Shown here: positions 52,531 to 60,425 of the stretch, piece after piece
Layout: each line of letters opens with the position of its first letter
Numbering within the stretch: position 1 is the stretch's first letter
Source of the DNA: Clostridium vincentii
Lineage (GTDB): Bacteria > Bacillota > Clostridia > Clostridiales > Clostridiaceae
Assembly (NCBI RefSeq): GCF_002995745.1
Contig: NZ_PVXQ01000022.1
Coordinates: forward strand, 1 to 60,425
Direction of reading: 5' to 3'
DNA length: 60,425 bases
Made by a program: the position numbers and the translations under genes
Notes under the pieces: generated by a model
Told to the model about the DNA's origin: nothing
The model's database searches: none
Seen by the model: only the letters and a program-made list of their open reading frames with translations

Positions 52531-53535
52531 TTATTTGATTATTTCTGTAAAAATATCTTTAATATCAATCTTGTTTTTAAGTATCCCTTTTTCCTCTAAC
52601 CATTTAGAATAATTACTCCAGTTCTCTTCCTTTTGACTTAGGAAAGTCTCCTCATCATTTTCCATTAGAGGAAGTAATATATCTAAACTCTTCTTTTCTA
52701 CCTCTGGTTCAAGTGGAAAACTTTCATTTTGAACTTCTAATAATAAATCTATAGCTTTATCAGGATTATTTTTAGTATAATCAAATCCTTTTTTTGCTGC
52801 ATTTAAAAATGCCTCTATATTATCCTTATTATTACTAACTCCATCCTCACTAGCTATAAATGATAACTCATAATTACTAGGAATTTTATAATCCGTTGGA
52901 TTAAAGGTAACTAACTCAATTCCTTCATCTTCTAATAAAATCTTTTCATGATTTATATAACCACCTATAATCGCATCAACTCTTTTAGTTTGTATAGCAG
53001 GCATTAAATCATATCCTACATCTATAAATTCAACCTTAGAGGGATCTCCTCCAGCTTCTGTAATCATTGCTTTTACCGTTTCTTTATCAACCTCAAAAGA
53101 TGGAAACCCTACCTTTTTCCCTTCTAAGTCTTTTAAATTATTAACCCCTGAATCCTTGCGAACTATAAGTTGATTTAAAGGACTTCTAACTATTGTTCCT
53201 ACGGAAACCACAGGAATATCTTCTCCTTTAGCTAAAATCACCTGTTTTGGATAGCTTATAGCTAAATCAGCTTTATTTGCTGCTACTAATTTAATTCCAT
53301 CATCTGTTCCTGCTGGTGTAATTAAATTAACCTTAAGTCCTGCTTCTTCAAAATATCCTTGTTCTTCTGCCGCATATAAAAATGAATGAACTGCATTTGG
53401 ATACCAATCTAAAAGAACATCCATTTCCTTTAATTCTGTATTACTATTTTCTAATTCCACCTTACTGCATGCAGTTAATACAAAACTTAACCCCATAACT
53501 GCAACTAATAACATACTAAATTTTCTTAATTTCAT
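52531..53535 (-). CDS. ABC importer substrate-binding lipoprotein, NMT1/ThiY-like
   Basis: 334 residues. The lipobox is LTAC (Cys23). The mature protein opens with LLDWYPNAVHSFLYAAEEQGYF, very close to the start of ThiY and other thiamine-pyrimidine-precursor or riboflavin (RibY) binding proteins. It is the last gene of a five-gene operon and overlaps the permease gene by 20 bases. No TPP or FMN riboswitch is seen before the operon, so the ligand is not settled. Confidence 0.87.
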   Translation of the reverse strand: MKLRKFSMLLVAVMGLSFVLTACSKVELENSNTELKEMDVLLDWYPNAVHSFLYAAEEQGYFEEAGLKVNLITPAGTDDGIKLVAANKADLAISYPKQVILAKGEDIPVVSVGTIVRSPLNQLIVRKDSGVNNLKDLEGKKVGFPSFEVDKETVKAMITEAGGDPSKVEFIDVGYDLMPAIQTKRVDAIIGGYINHEKILLEDEGIELVTFNPTDYKIPSNYELSFIASEDGVSNNKDNIEAFLNAAKKGFDYTKNNPDKAIDLLLEVQNESFPLEPEVEKKSLDILLPLMENDEETFLSQKEENWSNYSKWLEEKGILKNKIDIKDIFTEIIK

Positions 53536-54298
53536 AATTACTCTCCTTTATTTCTTTTCTGTATCTTAGTAAAATCTTTTCTAATATAATTCCTATTGAA
53601 AATAAAAGTAATCCTAAAAATGATAGAACTAATACTCCTGCAAAAACCGAATCTGATTGTAGCATTCCTGCTACTCTTTTCACATACATACCTAGCCCCT
53701 TGTCAGCACCAAGCCATTCTCCTATGCTTGCCCCTGCAATGCTATATGTAGCCGCTATCTTGAAGCTACTTAAAAAGTTAGGTAATACTGACCTCATATG
53801 TAATTTCATGAATATCTTAGTTTTGCTTCCACCTAAGGCTTTTAGAACATCTTCTAAGTCTTTATCTACACTGTTTAAGCCATCTAGTGTACTTACAACT
53901 ATAGGGAAAAAGCAAAATAATATTACTACGGCTACTTTTGACCATATAGAATATCCAAACCACATAACCATTATTGGTGATAAGGCTATTATGGGAATAG
54001 TCTGAGAAAATATTATTATTGGATATAATGTTTTTCCTACATTCTTCCAAGAATATATGGAGAAAGCACATAATATACCTATAACTACAGATATACTTAA
54101 TCCAAGAACAGCTTCCCCTAAGGTAGTTAAAGAATGTGTATATAAAATTTCTTTTTGTTCCCATAATGCTACTAAAATCTTAGAAAATTTAGGTAGAATA
54201 AAATCAGGAACTTGAAAATATGGTATTAATACTTCCCAAGAGAAAAGTATTATAGAAACAAATATTAGAGGAAAAATAATATTGTTAATCTTTTTCAT
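53516..54298 (-). CDS. ABC importer permease, ThiX/SsuC-like
   Basis: 260 residues with six membrane helices and the permease loop VSTLDGLNSVDKDLEDVLKA. It overlaps both flanking genes (20 and 14 bases). It forms the channel of the importer with the ThiY-like protein. Confidence 0.87.
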   Translation of the reverse strand: MKKINNIIFPLIFVSIILFSWEVLIPYFQVPDFILPKFSKILVALWEQKEILYTHSLTTLGEAVLGLSISVVIGILCAFSIYSWKNVGKTLYPIIIFSQTIPIIALSPIMVMWFGYSIWSKVAVVILFCFFPIVVSTLDGLNSVDKDLEDVLKALGGSKTKIFMKLHMRSVLPNFLSSFKIAATYSIAGASIGEWLGADKGLGMYVKRVAGMLQSDSVFAGVLVLSFLGLLLFSIGIILEKILLRYRKEIKESNYEIKKI

Positions 54299-55061
54299 TC
54301 TGTTTTCCCTCCTTATTTGCCTCTAAATCGTCTAATATATTTAGAATAGATCTTTTTAATTCTATAAATTCACTTGTAAGACTCGTCTCATATGTTCTCG
54401 GTCTTTTAATATTAACATCAATAGACTTTAAATTTTTATAGGGAAGCTGGGTACAAATTAATATCCTATCAGATAAAAGTAAAGCCTCTTCAATATCATG
54501 AGTTATCATAAACACAGTATTTTTTTCCTTTTCACAAAGATCTAATAACCACTCCTGCATCTTCCGTCTTGTTAATGAATCCAAGGACGAGAAAGGCTCA
54601 TCTAGTAGTAATAATGGCGGATTGTTAACTATTGCTCGTAAAAAAGAAGCCCTTTGTCTCATACCACCTGATAATTCATGAGGATAAAGCTTTTCTGTTC
54701 CCTGAAGATTAAAACTTTCAAAGTAATCTTGAGCTATTTTTCTAGCTTTTCTTTTACTATATCCGTTTAATTCCAGGCCTACAGAGGTATTATCCAGTAT
54801 ACTTCTCCAAGGCATTAAGCAATCCTTTTGTGGCATATACCCTATGACATTTTTTTTATTTTGATTTTCTATATTTATATTTCCCTTATTTGGTTTTAAT
54901 AATCCTAAAATCAATCTGAAAAGAGTGCTCTTTCCAGTTCCACTTGGAGCTATAATTGTAACAAACTCATTTTTATCTATACTAAAGGATAGATCCTCCA
55001 ATATAAGCTTATCTAGCTCTTTGTACTTAAAGGATAAATTATTAATTTCTAATGCTTTCAT
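54285..55061 (-). CDS. ABC importer ATPase, ThiZ/SsuB-like
   Basis: 258 residues with Walker A APSGTGKST, signature LSGGMRQR, Walker B LLLLDEPFSSLD and H-loop ITHDIEEA. It is the first of the three transporter genes, 38 bases after the SDR gene. Confidence 0.88.
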   Translation of the reverse strand: MKALEINNLSFKYKELDKLILEDLSFSIDKNEFVTIIAPSGTGKSTLFRLILGLLKPNKGNINIENQNKKNVIGYMPQKDCLMPWRSILDNTSVGLELNGYSKRKARKIAQDYFESFNLQGTEKLYPHELSGGMRQRASFLRAIVNNPPLLLLDEPFSSLDSLTRRKMQEWLLDLCEKEKNTVFMITHDIEEALLLSDRILICTQLPYKNLKSIDVNIKRPRTYETSLTSEFIELKRSILNILDDLEANKEGKQNEKD

Positions 55062-55099
55062 TAAAATTTACCAACTTTCTTTTTTTTGATTGTGCCTTA

Positions 55100-55840
55100 T
55101 TAAATCATTCCACCATCAACTCTTAGAATTTGTCCCGTAACATACGATGATTCATTACTACATAAAAAGACTGCAACCTTTCCAATCTCGCAAGCTAAGC
55201 CAAACCTCCCCATAGGAATTTCATTTTCTAGCTCTTCTCTATCTTCTTTTGTTAAAAATGAATTCATCTTAGTATCAATGACTCCGGGAGCTATTGCATT
55301 AACTCTTATATTGGATGGAGCCATCTCCTTTGCCAAGGACTTTGTAAATGAATTAATACCACCCTTAGATGTTGAGTATAAAGTTTCACAAGAAGCTCCA
55401 ACTTCTCCCCACATTGAGGAAATATTAATTATTACTCCGTCTTTACCTAACATATGAGGAAGGACATTTCTTGTTAAGTACATGGTTCCTAAAAGATTTG
55501 TGCCTATTAGTTCATCTATATCTCTTTTAGTTGAATCTAAAAATATTCCTATTTTACTTGTGGCTGCATTATTTATTAGAATATCTATTCTTCCAAAATG
55601 CTTAATTGTTTCTTCAACTATTTTCTCAGTCTCTTCAAAGGTAGACACATCTCTTTTTATTCCAATAGCAGACACACCAATTCTCTTTAGCAGATCTAAA
55701 GTTTTCTTTGCCCCTTCTTCATCCTTAGAAAAGTTAACTACTATTGATGCGCCTTCTTTTGCTAATTCTATTGCTATAGCTCTACCTATTCCTCTTGAAC
55801 TCCCAGTTACTATTGCTACTTTTCCTAATAATTTACTCAT
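55100..55840 (-). CDS. SDR oxidoreductase, EF-P 5-aminopentanone reductase (YmfI)-like
   Basis: 246 residues, classical short-chain dehydrogenase: TGSSRGIG cofactor loop, NNAA, active-site Ser in NISSMWGE and YSTSK with catalytic Tyr and Lys. The block SSMWGEVGASCETLYSTSKG is much closer to Bacillus YmfI (SSIWGETGASCE) than to typical FabG. YmfI reduces the 5-aminopentanone group on elongation factor P to 5-aminopentanol. A FabG-like role is the alternative. It lies 13 bases after the dipeptidase gene. Confidence 0.78.
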   Translation of the reverse strand: MSKLLGKVAIVTGSSRGIGRAIAIELAKEGASIVVNFSKDEEGAKKTLDLLKRIGVSAIGIKRDVSTFEETEKIVEETIKHFGRIDILINNAATSKIGIFLDSTKRDIDELIGTNLLGTMYLTRNVLPHMLGKDGVIINISSMWGEVGASCETLYSTSKGGINSFTKSLAKEMAPSNIRVNAIAPGVIDTKMNSFLTKEDREELENEIPMGRFGLACEIGKVAVFLCSNESSYVTGQILRVDGGMI

Positions 55841-55853
55841 ATTCTTATCCTCT

Positions 55854-56789
55854 TTATTTCAAGTTTTCTTTAAATATTCTTAATGAATTTTTATAAAATA
55901 TTTTTTCAATCTCATAATCTGTAAATCCTGTTTTAGTTAGATAATGATATAAATCTCCCATTTTTGAAGCATCTTTTATTTCCACTTCATTTTCTATTCC
56001 ATCAAAATCACTTCCCAAAGAAAGTACATCTATTCCTCCAACATTTTTAATATGCTTAATATGTTTTACCATATCTTCTATAGATGTCACCTTATTTTTC
56101 CCAATAAATTCTGCGCAAAAATTAATTCCCATAACTCCACCCTTATTACTTAAAAGCTTAATCATGTCATCTGTTAAGTTCCTAGGATGGTTTGTTACTT
56201 CTCGGCTATTTGAATGAGTTACAATAAATGGATTTTTACATATACTAACTAAATCATAAAAACCTTTATCAGAAAGATGAGATGCATCTGGGACTATTCC
56301 TAGCCTTTCCATCTCTTCTACCATTTCTATTCCTAGGGGTTTTAATCCATTATTTTTATAGAAATATTGATAATTAGGATATCCTAAAGTATTTTTATGG
56401 TTCCAAGTTAATGTAATAAATCTTATTCCTTTATCATAAACCATCTGAAGATTTTCAACCTTTGCTCCTAGAACTTCACCCTCTTCAATGGATATAAATG
56501 CACCTATTTTGCCTGATTTTTCAGCATTAATTAACTCTTTAAAATTGGTGACTAATTCTATATCTGTTTTATTTTTCTCTAATTCCTGTTTAAAATTATC
56601 ATACATTATCTCAAACTCTAAGGTAGGCTCTTTTCTCTCTGTTAAATTTATAAAAAAAGCAAAAACCTGTGCCAAGGCGTCTCCTTTTCTTAATTTTTGT
56701 ATGTCAATTTTAAAGGTATTATTCTTTAGTCCCTGATTTTCATATAATATTCTTCCTGCAGTATCACAATGTAAATCTATATATTTCGT
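55854..56789 (-). CDS. Membrane dipeptidase (M19), start codon apparently ACG
   Basis: 311 residues if read from 56789. The first residues then match the family exactly, xKYIDLHCDT with the HxD zinc ligands, followed by DALAQVFAFF, the bridging glutamate in SIEEGE, the later histidines in DASHLSD and VTHSN, and DFDG. The position of the initiator is ACG, six bases after a GAGGTGA ribosome site (56796-56802). Family members have ATG here. The next possible start (TTG at 56675) would remove the metal-binding HxD. So the gene is either translated weakly from ACG, inactive, or carries a read error. It is first in the operon with the SDR and the importer. Confidence 0.8.
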   Translation of the reverse strand, partial: TKYIDLHCDTAGRILYENQGLKNNTFKIDIQKLRKGDALAQVFAFFINLTERKEPTLEFEIMYDNFKQELEKNKTDIELVTNFKELINAEKSGKIGAFISIEEGEVLGAKVENLQMVYDKGIRFITLTWNHKNTLGYPNYQYFYKNNGLKPLGIEMVEEMERLGIVPDASHLSDKGFYDLVSICKNPFIVTHSNSREVTNHPRNLTDDMIKLLSNKGGVMGINFCAEFIGKNKVTSIEDMVKHIKHIKNVGGIDVLSLGSDFDGIENEVEIKDASKMGDLYHYLTKTGFTDYEIEKIFYKNSLRIFKENLK

Positions 56790-56988
56790 CTCATTTCACC
56801 TCAACTTTTTAATTATAACATATACCCATATTTTAGTTGAATAAATCTATTTAATTCCTCACAAAATCCTACAAAAAATAATTCTATGTAGAATTCTTTA
56901 GAATATACTTACTTTTTATTCCATTTGTTGAATTTTCTTCTTGTTAATGCTATAATAAACGAAAAACTATTTATAGGCGGTGAAACTA

Positions 56989-57627
56989 ATGTGCAAAATA
57001 CTTACAATTCCCTGCGGAAATGTAAACTGTTACTTACTAGACTGTGATAGCTTCGCTATTTTAATAGATACGGCAAGAGAGAAATACAGGGACTATCTAA
57101 TTAAAAAACTCGAAGGATATAATATAACACTTATTATTCTAACCCATGGCCATATAGATCAAATTGGGAATACAGCATTCTTGTCCAAGCATTTTAATGC
57201 AAAAGTAGCTATGCATTCTGATGATTATAAGTTATCTAAAAATAATAGTATACATAATATTTATGTAAACTCCTTTTTAGGTAATTTTCTAAGATTTACG
57301 TCTTTAAAAGCTCTTAAAAAGGTTACAACAGAAAATTTCGAACCAGATATATTTTTCTCAGATGGCGATTCTTTAAATAAGTTTGGACTAGATGCAACGA
57401 TAATTCATATTCCAGGTCATACCAAAGGTTCAATAGGTGTTCTTCTTAATAATAATGAGCTTATAGTTGGGGACACATTCATGAATGTAATATATCCAAC
57501 TGAAGCTTTAATTGTAGAAGATATAGATATGTTAAGGAAAAGTGTTCTTAAAGTTAGTTTACTTAATATAAGATTGTTATATCCAGGTCATGGTAAAGAG
57601 ATAACTTCCATTAAAGTTACTCTATAA
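56989..57627 (+). CDS. MBL-fold hydrolase (glyoxalase II-like) with altered metal motif
   Basis: 212 residues from an ATG at 56989 behind GGCGGTGA; a GTG at 56980 is possible but overlaps that site. The metallo-beta-lactamase fold has THGHIDQIGN where HxHxDH is expected, so the fourth ligand is Gln. The later IPGHTKGSIG, VGDTFM and PGHGKE motifs are intact. The metal site may hold one metal or be impaired. It is divergent from the dipeptidase operon and convergent with glyA. The substrate is unknown. Confidence 0.8.
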   Translation: MCKILTIPCGNVNCYLLDCDSFAILIDTAREKYRDYLIKKLEGYNITLIILTHGHIDQIGNTAFLSKHFNAKVAMHSDDYKLSKNNSIHNIYVNSFLGNFLRFTSLKALKKVTTENFEPDIFFSDGDSLNKFGLDATIIHIPGHTKGSIGVLLNNNELIVGDTFMNVIYPTEALIVEDIDMLRKSVLKVSLLNIRLLYPGHGKEITSIKVTL

Positions 57628-57655
57628 AAAATGCACTACTTAAAAAGCAGTGCAT
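57625..57655 (-). terminator. Terminator of glyA
   Basis: The stem ATGCACTAC with GCAGTGCAT (one mismatch) is followed on the minus strand by seven U. It lies in the gap between the convergent hydrolase and glyA genes. Confidence 0.65.
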
Positions 57656-57726
57656 CTCATAAGGCAAATCAAAGAAAATAATAGATAAGCATACTAGTCT
57701 GTTATTTTTTTTATTGCACCTAAATT

Positions 57727-58959
57727 CTAATAAAGTGGATGTTTATCACAAAGAGCTTCAACTTTTACTTTTAATGACTCAAAGTCTCCATCCTTATTTT
57801 TAATTGCTTCATCTATTATTTCAGCAATAACTTTCATATCTTCTTCTTTAAATCCTCTTGTTGTCACAGAAGGTGTTCCTATTCTTATTCCTGATGTAAT
57901 AAATGGGCTTCTGGTCTCATTTGGAACAGTGTTTTTATTTAAAGTAACTCCTATTGAATCTAGAAGTTTCTCAGCTTCTTTACCTGTTATATCCTTGTTA
58001 TTTAAATCTACAAGAATTAAATGATTATCAGTTCCTCCTGATACAAGTTTAAAACCTCTTTTTACTAATTCTTCTCCAAGAACCTTACAGTTCTTAACTA
58101 CTTGAGTCATATACTCCTTAAAACTTGGATCTAATGCTTCCTTAAAACAAACTGCCTTTGCTGCAATAACATGCATTAAAGGACCACCTTGCATACCAGG
58201 AAAAATATTTTTATCTACAGCCTTAGCAAATTCTTCATTACATATTATTAATCCACCTCTAGGTCCTCTTAAAGTCTTATGAGTTGTAGATGTAACAAAT
58301 TGTGCATATGGTACTGGTGATGGATGTATTCCGGCAGCTACAAGTCCAGCGATATGTGCCATATCTACCATTAAATATGCCCCAACCTCATCTGCTATTT
58401 CTCTAAACTTTTTGAAATCTAAAGTTCTAGAATATGCACTAGCTCCAGCTACTATTAACTTTGGCTTATGTTCTATAGCAAGTTTTCTTACTAAATCATA
58501 ATCTATTCTTTCAGTTTTCGTGTCAACTCCATAAGAAACGAAATTATATAATTTCCCTGAAAAATTAACTGGTGATCCATGAGTTAGATGTCCGCCATGG
58601 CTTAAATCCATACCTAAAACAGTATCTCCTGGATTCAATACTGTAAAATATACAGCCATATTAGCTTGTGAACCTGAATGTGGTTGCACATTAACATGAT
58701 CTCCTCCAAAAAGTTCTTTAGCTCTATCTCTTGCTATATCTTCAACTTGATCTACTACATAACATCCACCATAATATCTTTTTCCTGGATATCCTTCAGC
58801 GTATTTGTTAGTTAAACATGATCCCATAGCTTCCATTACTGCTTCACTTGTAAAGTTTTCTGATGCTATTAACTCTATTCCTTTTCTTTGTCTCTTTAAT
58901 TCTTTTTCCATTAATCCGTAAATTTGTGTGTCTCCATTTTTTAAATTTTCATAATTCAT
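57727..58959 (-). CDS. glyA: Serine hydroxymethyltransferase
   Basis: 410 residues, PLP enzyme interconverting serine and glycine with tetrahydrofolate. The PLP-lysine segment [13 protein letters not shown], the YPGKRYYGG motif and the [13 protein letters not shown] segment are all present. The start at 58959 is chosen because AGGGGTGA lies four bases before it. The threonine/serine exporter genes are divergent from it, so serine supply and export lie side by side. Confidence 0.95.
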   Translation of the reverse strand: MNYENLKNGDTQIYGLMEKELKRQRKGIELIASENFTSEAVMEAMGSCLTNKYAEGYPGKRYYGGCYVVDQVEDIARDRAKELFGGDHVNVQPHSGSQANMAVYFTVLNPGDTVLGMDLSHGGHLTHGSPVNFSGKLYNFVSYGVDTKTERIDYDLVRKLAIEHKPKLIVAGASAYSRTLDFKKFREIADEVGAYLMVDMAHIAGLVAAGIHPSPVPYAQFVTSTTHKTLRGPRGGLIICNEEFAKAVDKNIFPGMQGGPLMHVIAAKAVCFKEALDPSFKEYMTQVVKNCKVLGEELVKRGFKLVSGGTDNHLILVDLNNKDITGKEAEKLLDSIGVTLNKNTVPNETRSPFITSGIRIGTPSVTTRGFKEEDMKVIAEIIDEAIKNKDGDFESLKVKVEALCDKHPLY

Positions 58960-59089
58960 ATGTTTGTCACCCCTAGCAATCTTTTTAATAAAGTATACGG
59001 TTAATACCGACATTTATCAACTAGTTTTTATATAATAATCAACTTGTGTTATAATACGAAGTATATTAATTAAGATAAGGAGATATATT

Positions 59090-59860
59090 ATGGACATGAA
59101 TAAAATTCTCCACGTCGCTACTTTCGCTGGAAGAATAATGCTTGAAAGTGGTGCTGAGACCTATAGGGTAGAGGAAACTATCTGTAGAATTTGCACCTCC
59201 TATGGAATTGAAATAACAGATAGTTTTGTTACACCTACTGGTATTATGGTATCAATTTCAAACAATAAAGAAACTCTCTCTTTAATAAAAAGAGTAAATG
59301 CTAGAGATGTCGACTTAAACAAAGTCGATAAAATTAACAATTTATCTAGAGTTATTCAAGGTACTCATATTGAAATAAATGACTTTAATGAACAGCTTAA
59401 GGAAATTAATGTAGGAGATAAATATTCTTTGCCTGTTGTTCTTATTTTTGCAGGTATATGCGCGGGTATTTTCTCTACGCTTTTCGGAGGAGATGTTAAG
59501 GATTTAATCTCAGCAGGCTTAATCGGTGGTATTATGAAATTAATGTATAAAAAATTTGAACTATTAGGCCTAAATGAATTTTTTATAAATTCTATTAGTA
59601 GTGCTCTAGCTACAACTTTAGCTATCCTTATGTTCACTTTAGGCATGGCAAGTAATGTTGATAAGACCGTTATAGGTTCTATAATGTTATTAGTACCAGG
59701 TTTATCGATTACCAACGCTATTCGTGATATCATAGCTGGAGATTATTTAGCTGGCCTTATTCGAGCCTCTCAAGCTGTTTTAATTGCAGTTTCAATAGCT
59801 GTAGGTACCGGAGCTATACTAAGTATCTGGATTAATATGTTAGGAGGTTCTACTATATGA
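59090..59860 (+). CDS. Threonine/serine exporter, N-terminal subunit (ThrE/YjjP-like)
   Basis: 256 residues. A soluble ThrE N-terminal domain (about 1-115, opening HVATFAGRIMLESGAETYRVEETI) is followed by four to five membrane helices, including SIMLLVPGLSITNAIRDIIAGDYLAGLIR. In actinobacteria both halves are one protein. Here the second half is the next gene, overlapping by 4 bases. It exports threonine and serine. AAGGAGATAT precedes the ATG. Confidence 0.85.
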   Translation: MDMNKILHVATFAGRIMLESGAETYRVEETICRICTSYGIEITDSFVTPTGIMVSISNNKETLSLIKRVNARDVDLNKVDKINNLSRVIQGTHIEINDFNEQLKEINVGDKYSLPVVLIFAGICAGIFSTLFGGDVKDLISAGLIGGIMKLMYKKFELLGLNEFFINSISSALATTLAILMFTLGMASNVDKTVIGSIMLLVPGLSITNAIRDIIAGDYLAGLIRASQAVLIAVSIAVGTGAILSIWINMLGGSTI

Positions 59861-60285
59861 TATTAGAAACTATAGCTACAACTGTAGCCTCAATCGGTTT
59901 TGGAGTTATGTTTAATATAAAAGGTAAAAATTTATTTTTCGCTGCCTTAGGTGGTGGACTAGGTTGGCTAGTTTATTCTTTGGGACTTAGTTTTGATTTT
60001 TCAGCTATAAGCTCATTATTCATAGCCTCTGTATTCTTTAGTATTTACTCTGAAGTATTTGCTAGAATTCTGAAAACTCCAGTAACAACTCTTCTGATAT
60101 GTTGTCTAATTCCTTTAGTTCCTGGAGCTGGAATGTATAATGCTATGTATCAAGCCATTACATCGAATCTATCTGGGGCTATTGAGCTTGCAGTAGATAC
60201 AACAGCTAGAGCTGGAACCTTATCAAGTGGTATTATACTTGTATCCACTATAACTAGACAATTTAGAAACTTAAAAACCAAATAA
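59857..60285 (+). CDS. Threonine/serine exporter, C-terminal subunit (ThrE_2/YjjB-like)
   Basis: 142 residues with four to five membrane helices and the LIPLVPGAGMYNAMY motif paralleling the LVPGLSITNA motif of the partner. It overlaps the partner gene by 4 bases (ATGATATTAG context), so the two are translated together and presumably form one transporter. Confidence 0.85.
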   Translation: MILETIATTVASIGFGVMFNIKGKNLFFAALGGGLGWLVYSLGLSFDFSAISSLFIASVFFSIYSEVFARILKTPVTTLLICCLIPLVPGAGMYNAMYQAITSNLSGAIELAVDTTARAGTLSSGIILVSTITRQFRNLKTK

Positions 60286-60302
60286 AGATTACATTGCAAC
60301 GT

Positions 60303-60344
60303 AAGCGGTTAATAACTCGTCACGTTGACAGTCATTAACCGCTT
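60303..60344 (+). terminator. Terminator of the exporter genes
   Basis: An eleven-base stem (AAGCGGTTAAT with ATTAACCGCTT) with a 20-base loop, followed by ATTTTC. The U-tract is modest. Confidence 0.6.
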
Positions 60345-60348
60345 ATTT

Positions 60349-60425
60349 TCAATCCTTTTTATTTAAATAGCATTCAGCAGGAAGATTACTCCATGGAAAT
60401 AGTGATTTAAATAAATCTGGATCAT
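60349..60425 (-). CDS. C-terminal end of an unidentified gene (partial)
   Basis: An open minus-strand frame enters from the right edge and ends in TGA at 60349-60351. The visible tail is DPDLFKSLFPWSNLPAECYL then NKKD. It is too short to identify. Its position after the exporter terminator and the absence of stops support a real gene continuing beyond the window. Confidence 0.45.
   Translation of the reverse strand, partial: DPDLFKSLFPWSNLPAECYLNKKD

Noticed and set aside
56790..56988. Possible TPP or FMN riboswitch before the dipeptidase/SDR/importer operon
   Set aside because: The gap is shared by two divergent promoters and has none of the conserved cores or a terminator/antiterminator pair.

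Overview
The window is AT-rich DNA (about 30% GC by eye) from a spore-forming, anaerobic clostridium, most likely Clostridium sensu stricto. The evidence is an alpha/beta-type small acid-soluble spore protein, a PdaB-like deacetylase, several families that are mainly clostridial (DUF4364, TSCPD, a CPC_1213-like small protein, 2-hydroxyacyl-CoA dehydratase activase-like ATPase), a thioredoxin reductase of the ferredoxin-linked type, strong GGAGG ribosome binding sites and many intrinsic terminators. It is a core chromosomal segment. I see no prophage, CRISPR array, toxin-antitoxin pair or classical defence system. The mobile DNA consists of the 3' end of a group II intron at the left edge, a probable attachment-site relic beside a tRNA-Glu gene, and a small interspersed repeat family.

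Layout. 1-5.7 kb: group II intron end; an operon of APC permease, iron alcohol dehydrogenase and class III aminotransferase with its XRE-cupin regulator; an exported beta-carbonic anhydrase under a palindrome-covered promoter. 5.8-8.2 kb: a membrane protein, asparaginase, tRNA-Glu(CTC) with duplicated flanks, and a 50-residue protein. 8.4-15.5 kb: thioredoxin plus an NADPH-motif-less flavin thioredoxin reductase behind a CsoR/CstR-like operator; a divergent pair of small cysteine-rich proteins; an ABC exporter; an NMT1-type ABC importer; YaaR. 15.6-21 kb: DEAD-box helicase, Agr-like two-component system, Hsp33, a methyltransferase and a spore protein. 21.0-24.7 kb: asd-dapA-dapB and dapH, the acetylase branch of lysine/diaminopimelate synthesis. 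24.7-33.4 kb: a tandem-OB SSB protein, a deacetylase, DUF4364, a YVTN propeller, TSCPD, an MBL hydrolase, folC, a frameshifted lipoprotein and NatAB.

33.6-42 kb: valS under a GUA-specifier T-box with repeats inserted between T-box and gene; a decayed DUF5412/BNR locus; a small clostridial protein; and an operon of VTC polyphosphate-polymerase domain, DUF4956 membrane protein and secreted beta-helix lipoprotein. 42-52.5 kb: a 1432-residue activase/dehydratase-like Fe-S ATPase, TPR protein, CvpA-transglutaminase fusion, RecX, M16 protease and an OmpR-type two-component system. 52.5-60.4 kb: an operon of M19 dipeptidase (start codon apparently mutated to ACG), an EF-P 5-aminopentanone reductase-like SDR and a second NMT1-type ABC importer; an MBL hydrolase; glyA; the two-part threonine/serine exporter; and the end of an unidentified gene.

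Most worth following up: the VTC/DUF4956/beta-helix operon, the ferredoxin-type thioredoxin reductase with its candidate persulfide/copper-responsive operator, the divergent pair of Ig-like cysteine-rich proteins, the tRNA-Glu attachment relic, the CvpA-transglutaminase fusion, and several localized lesions (A8 frameshift, in-frame stop, ACG start). All identifications come from reading motifs by eye. No database search was run.
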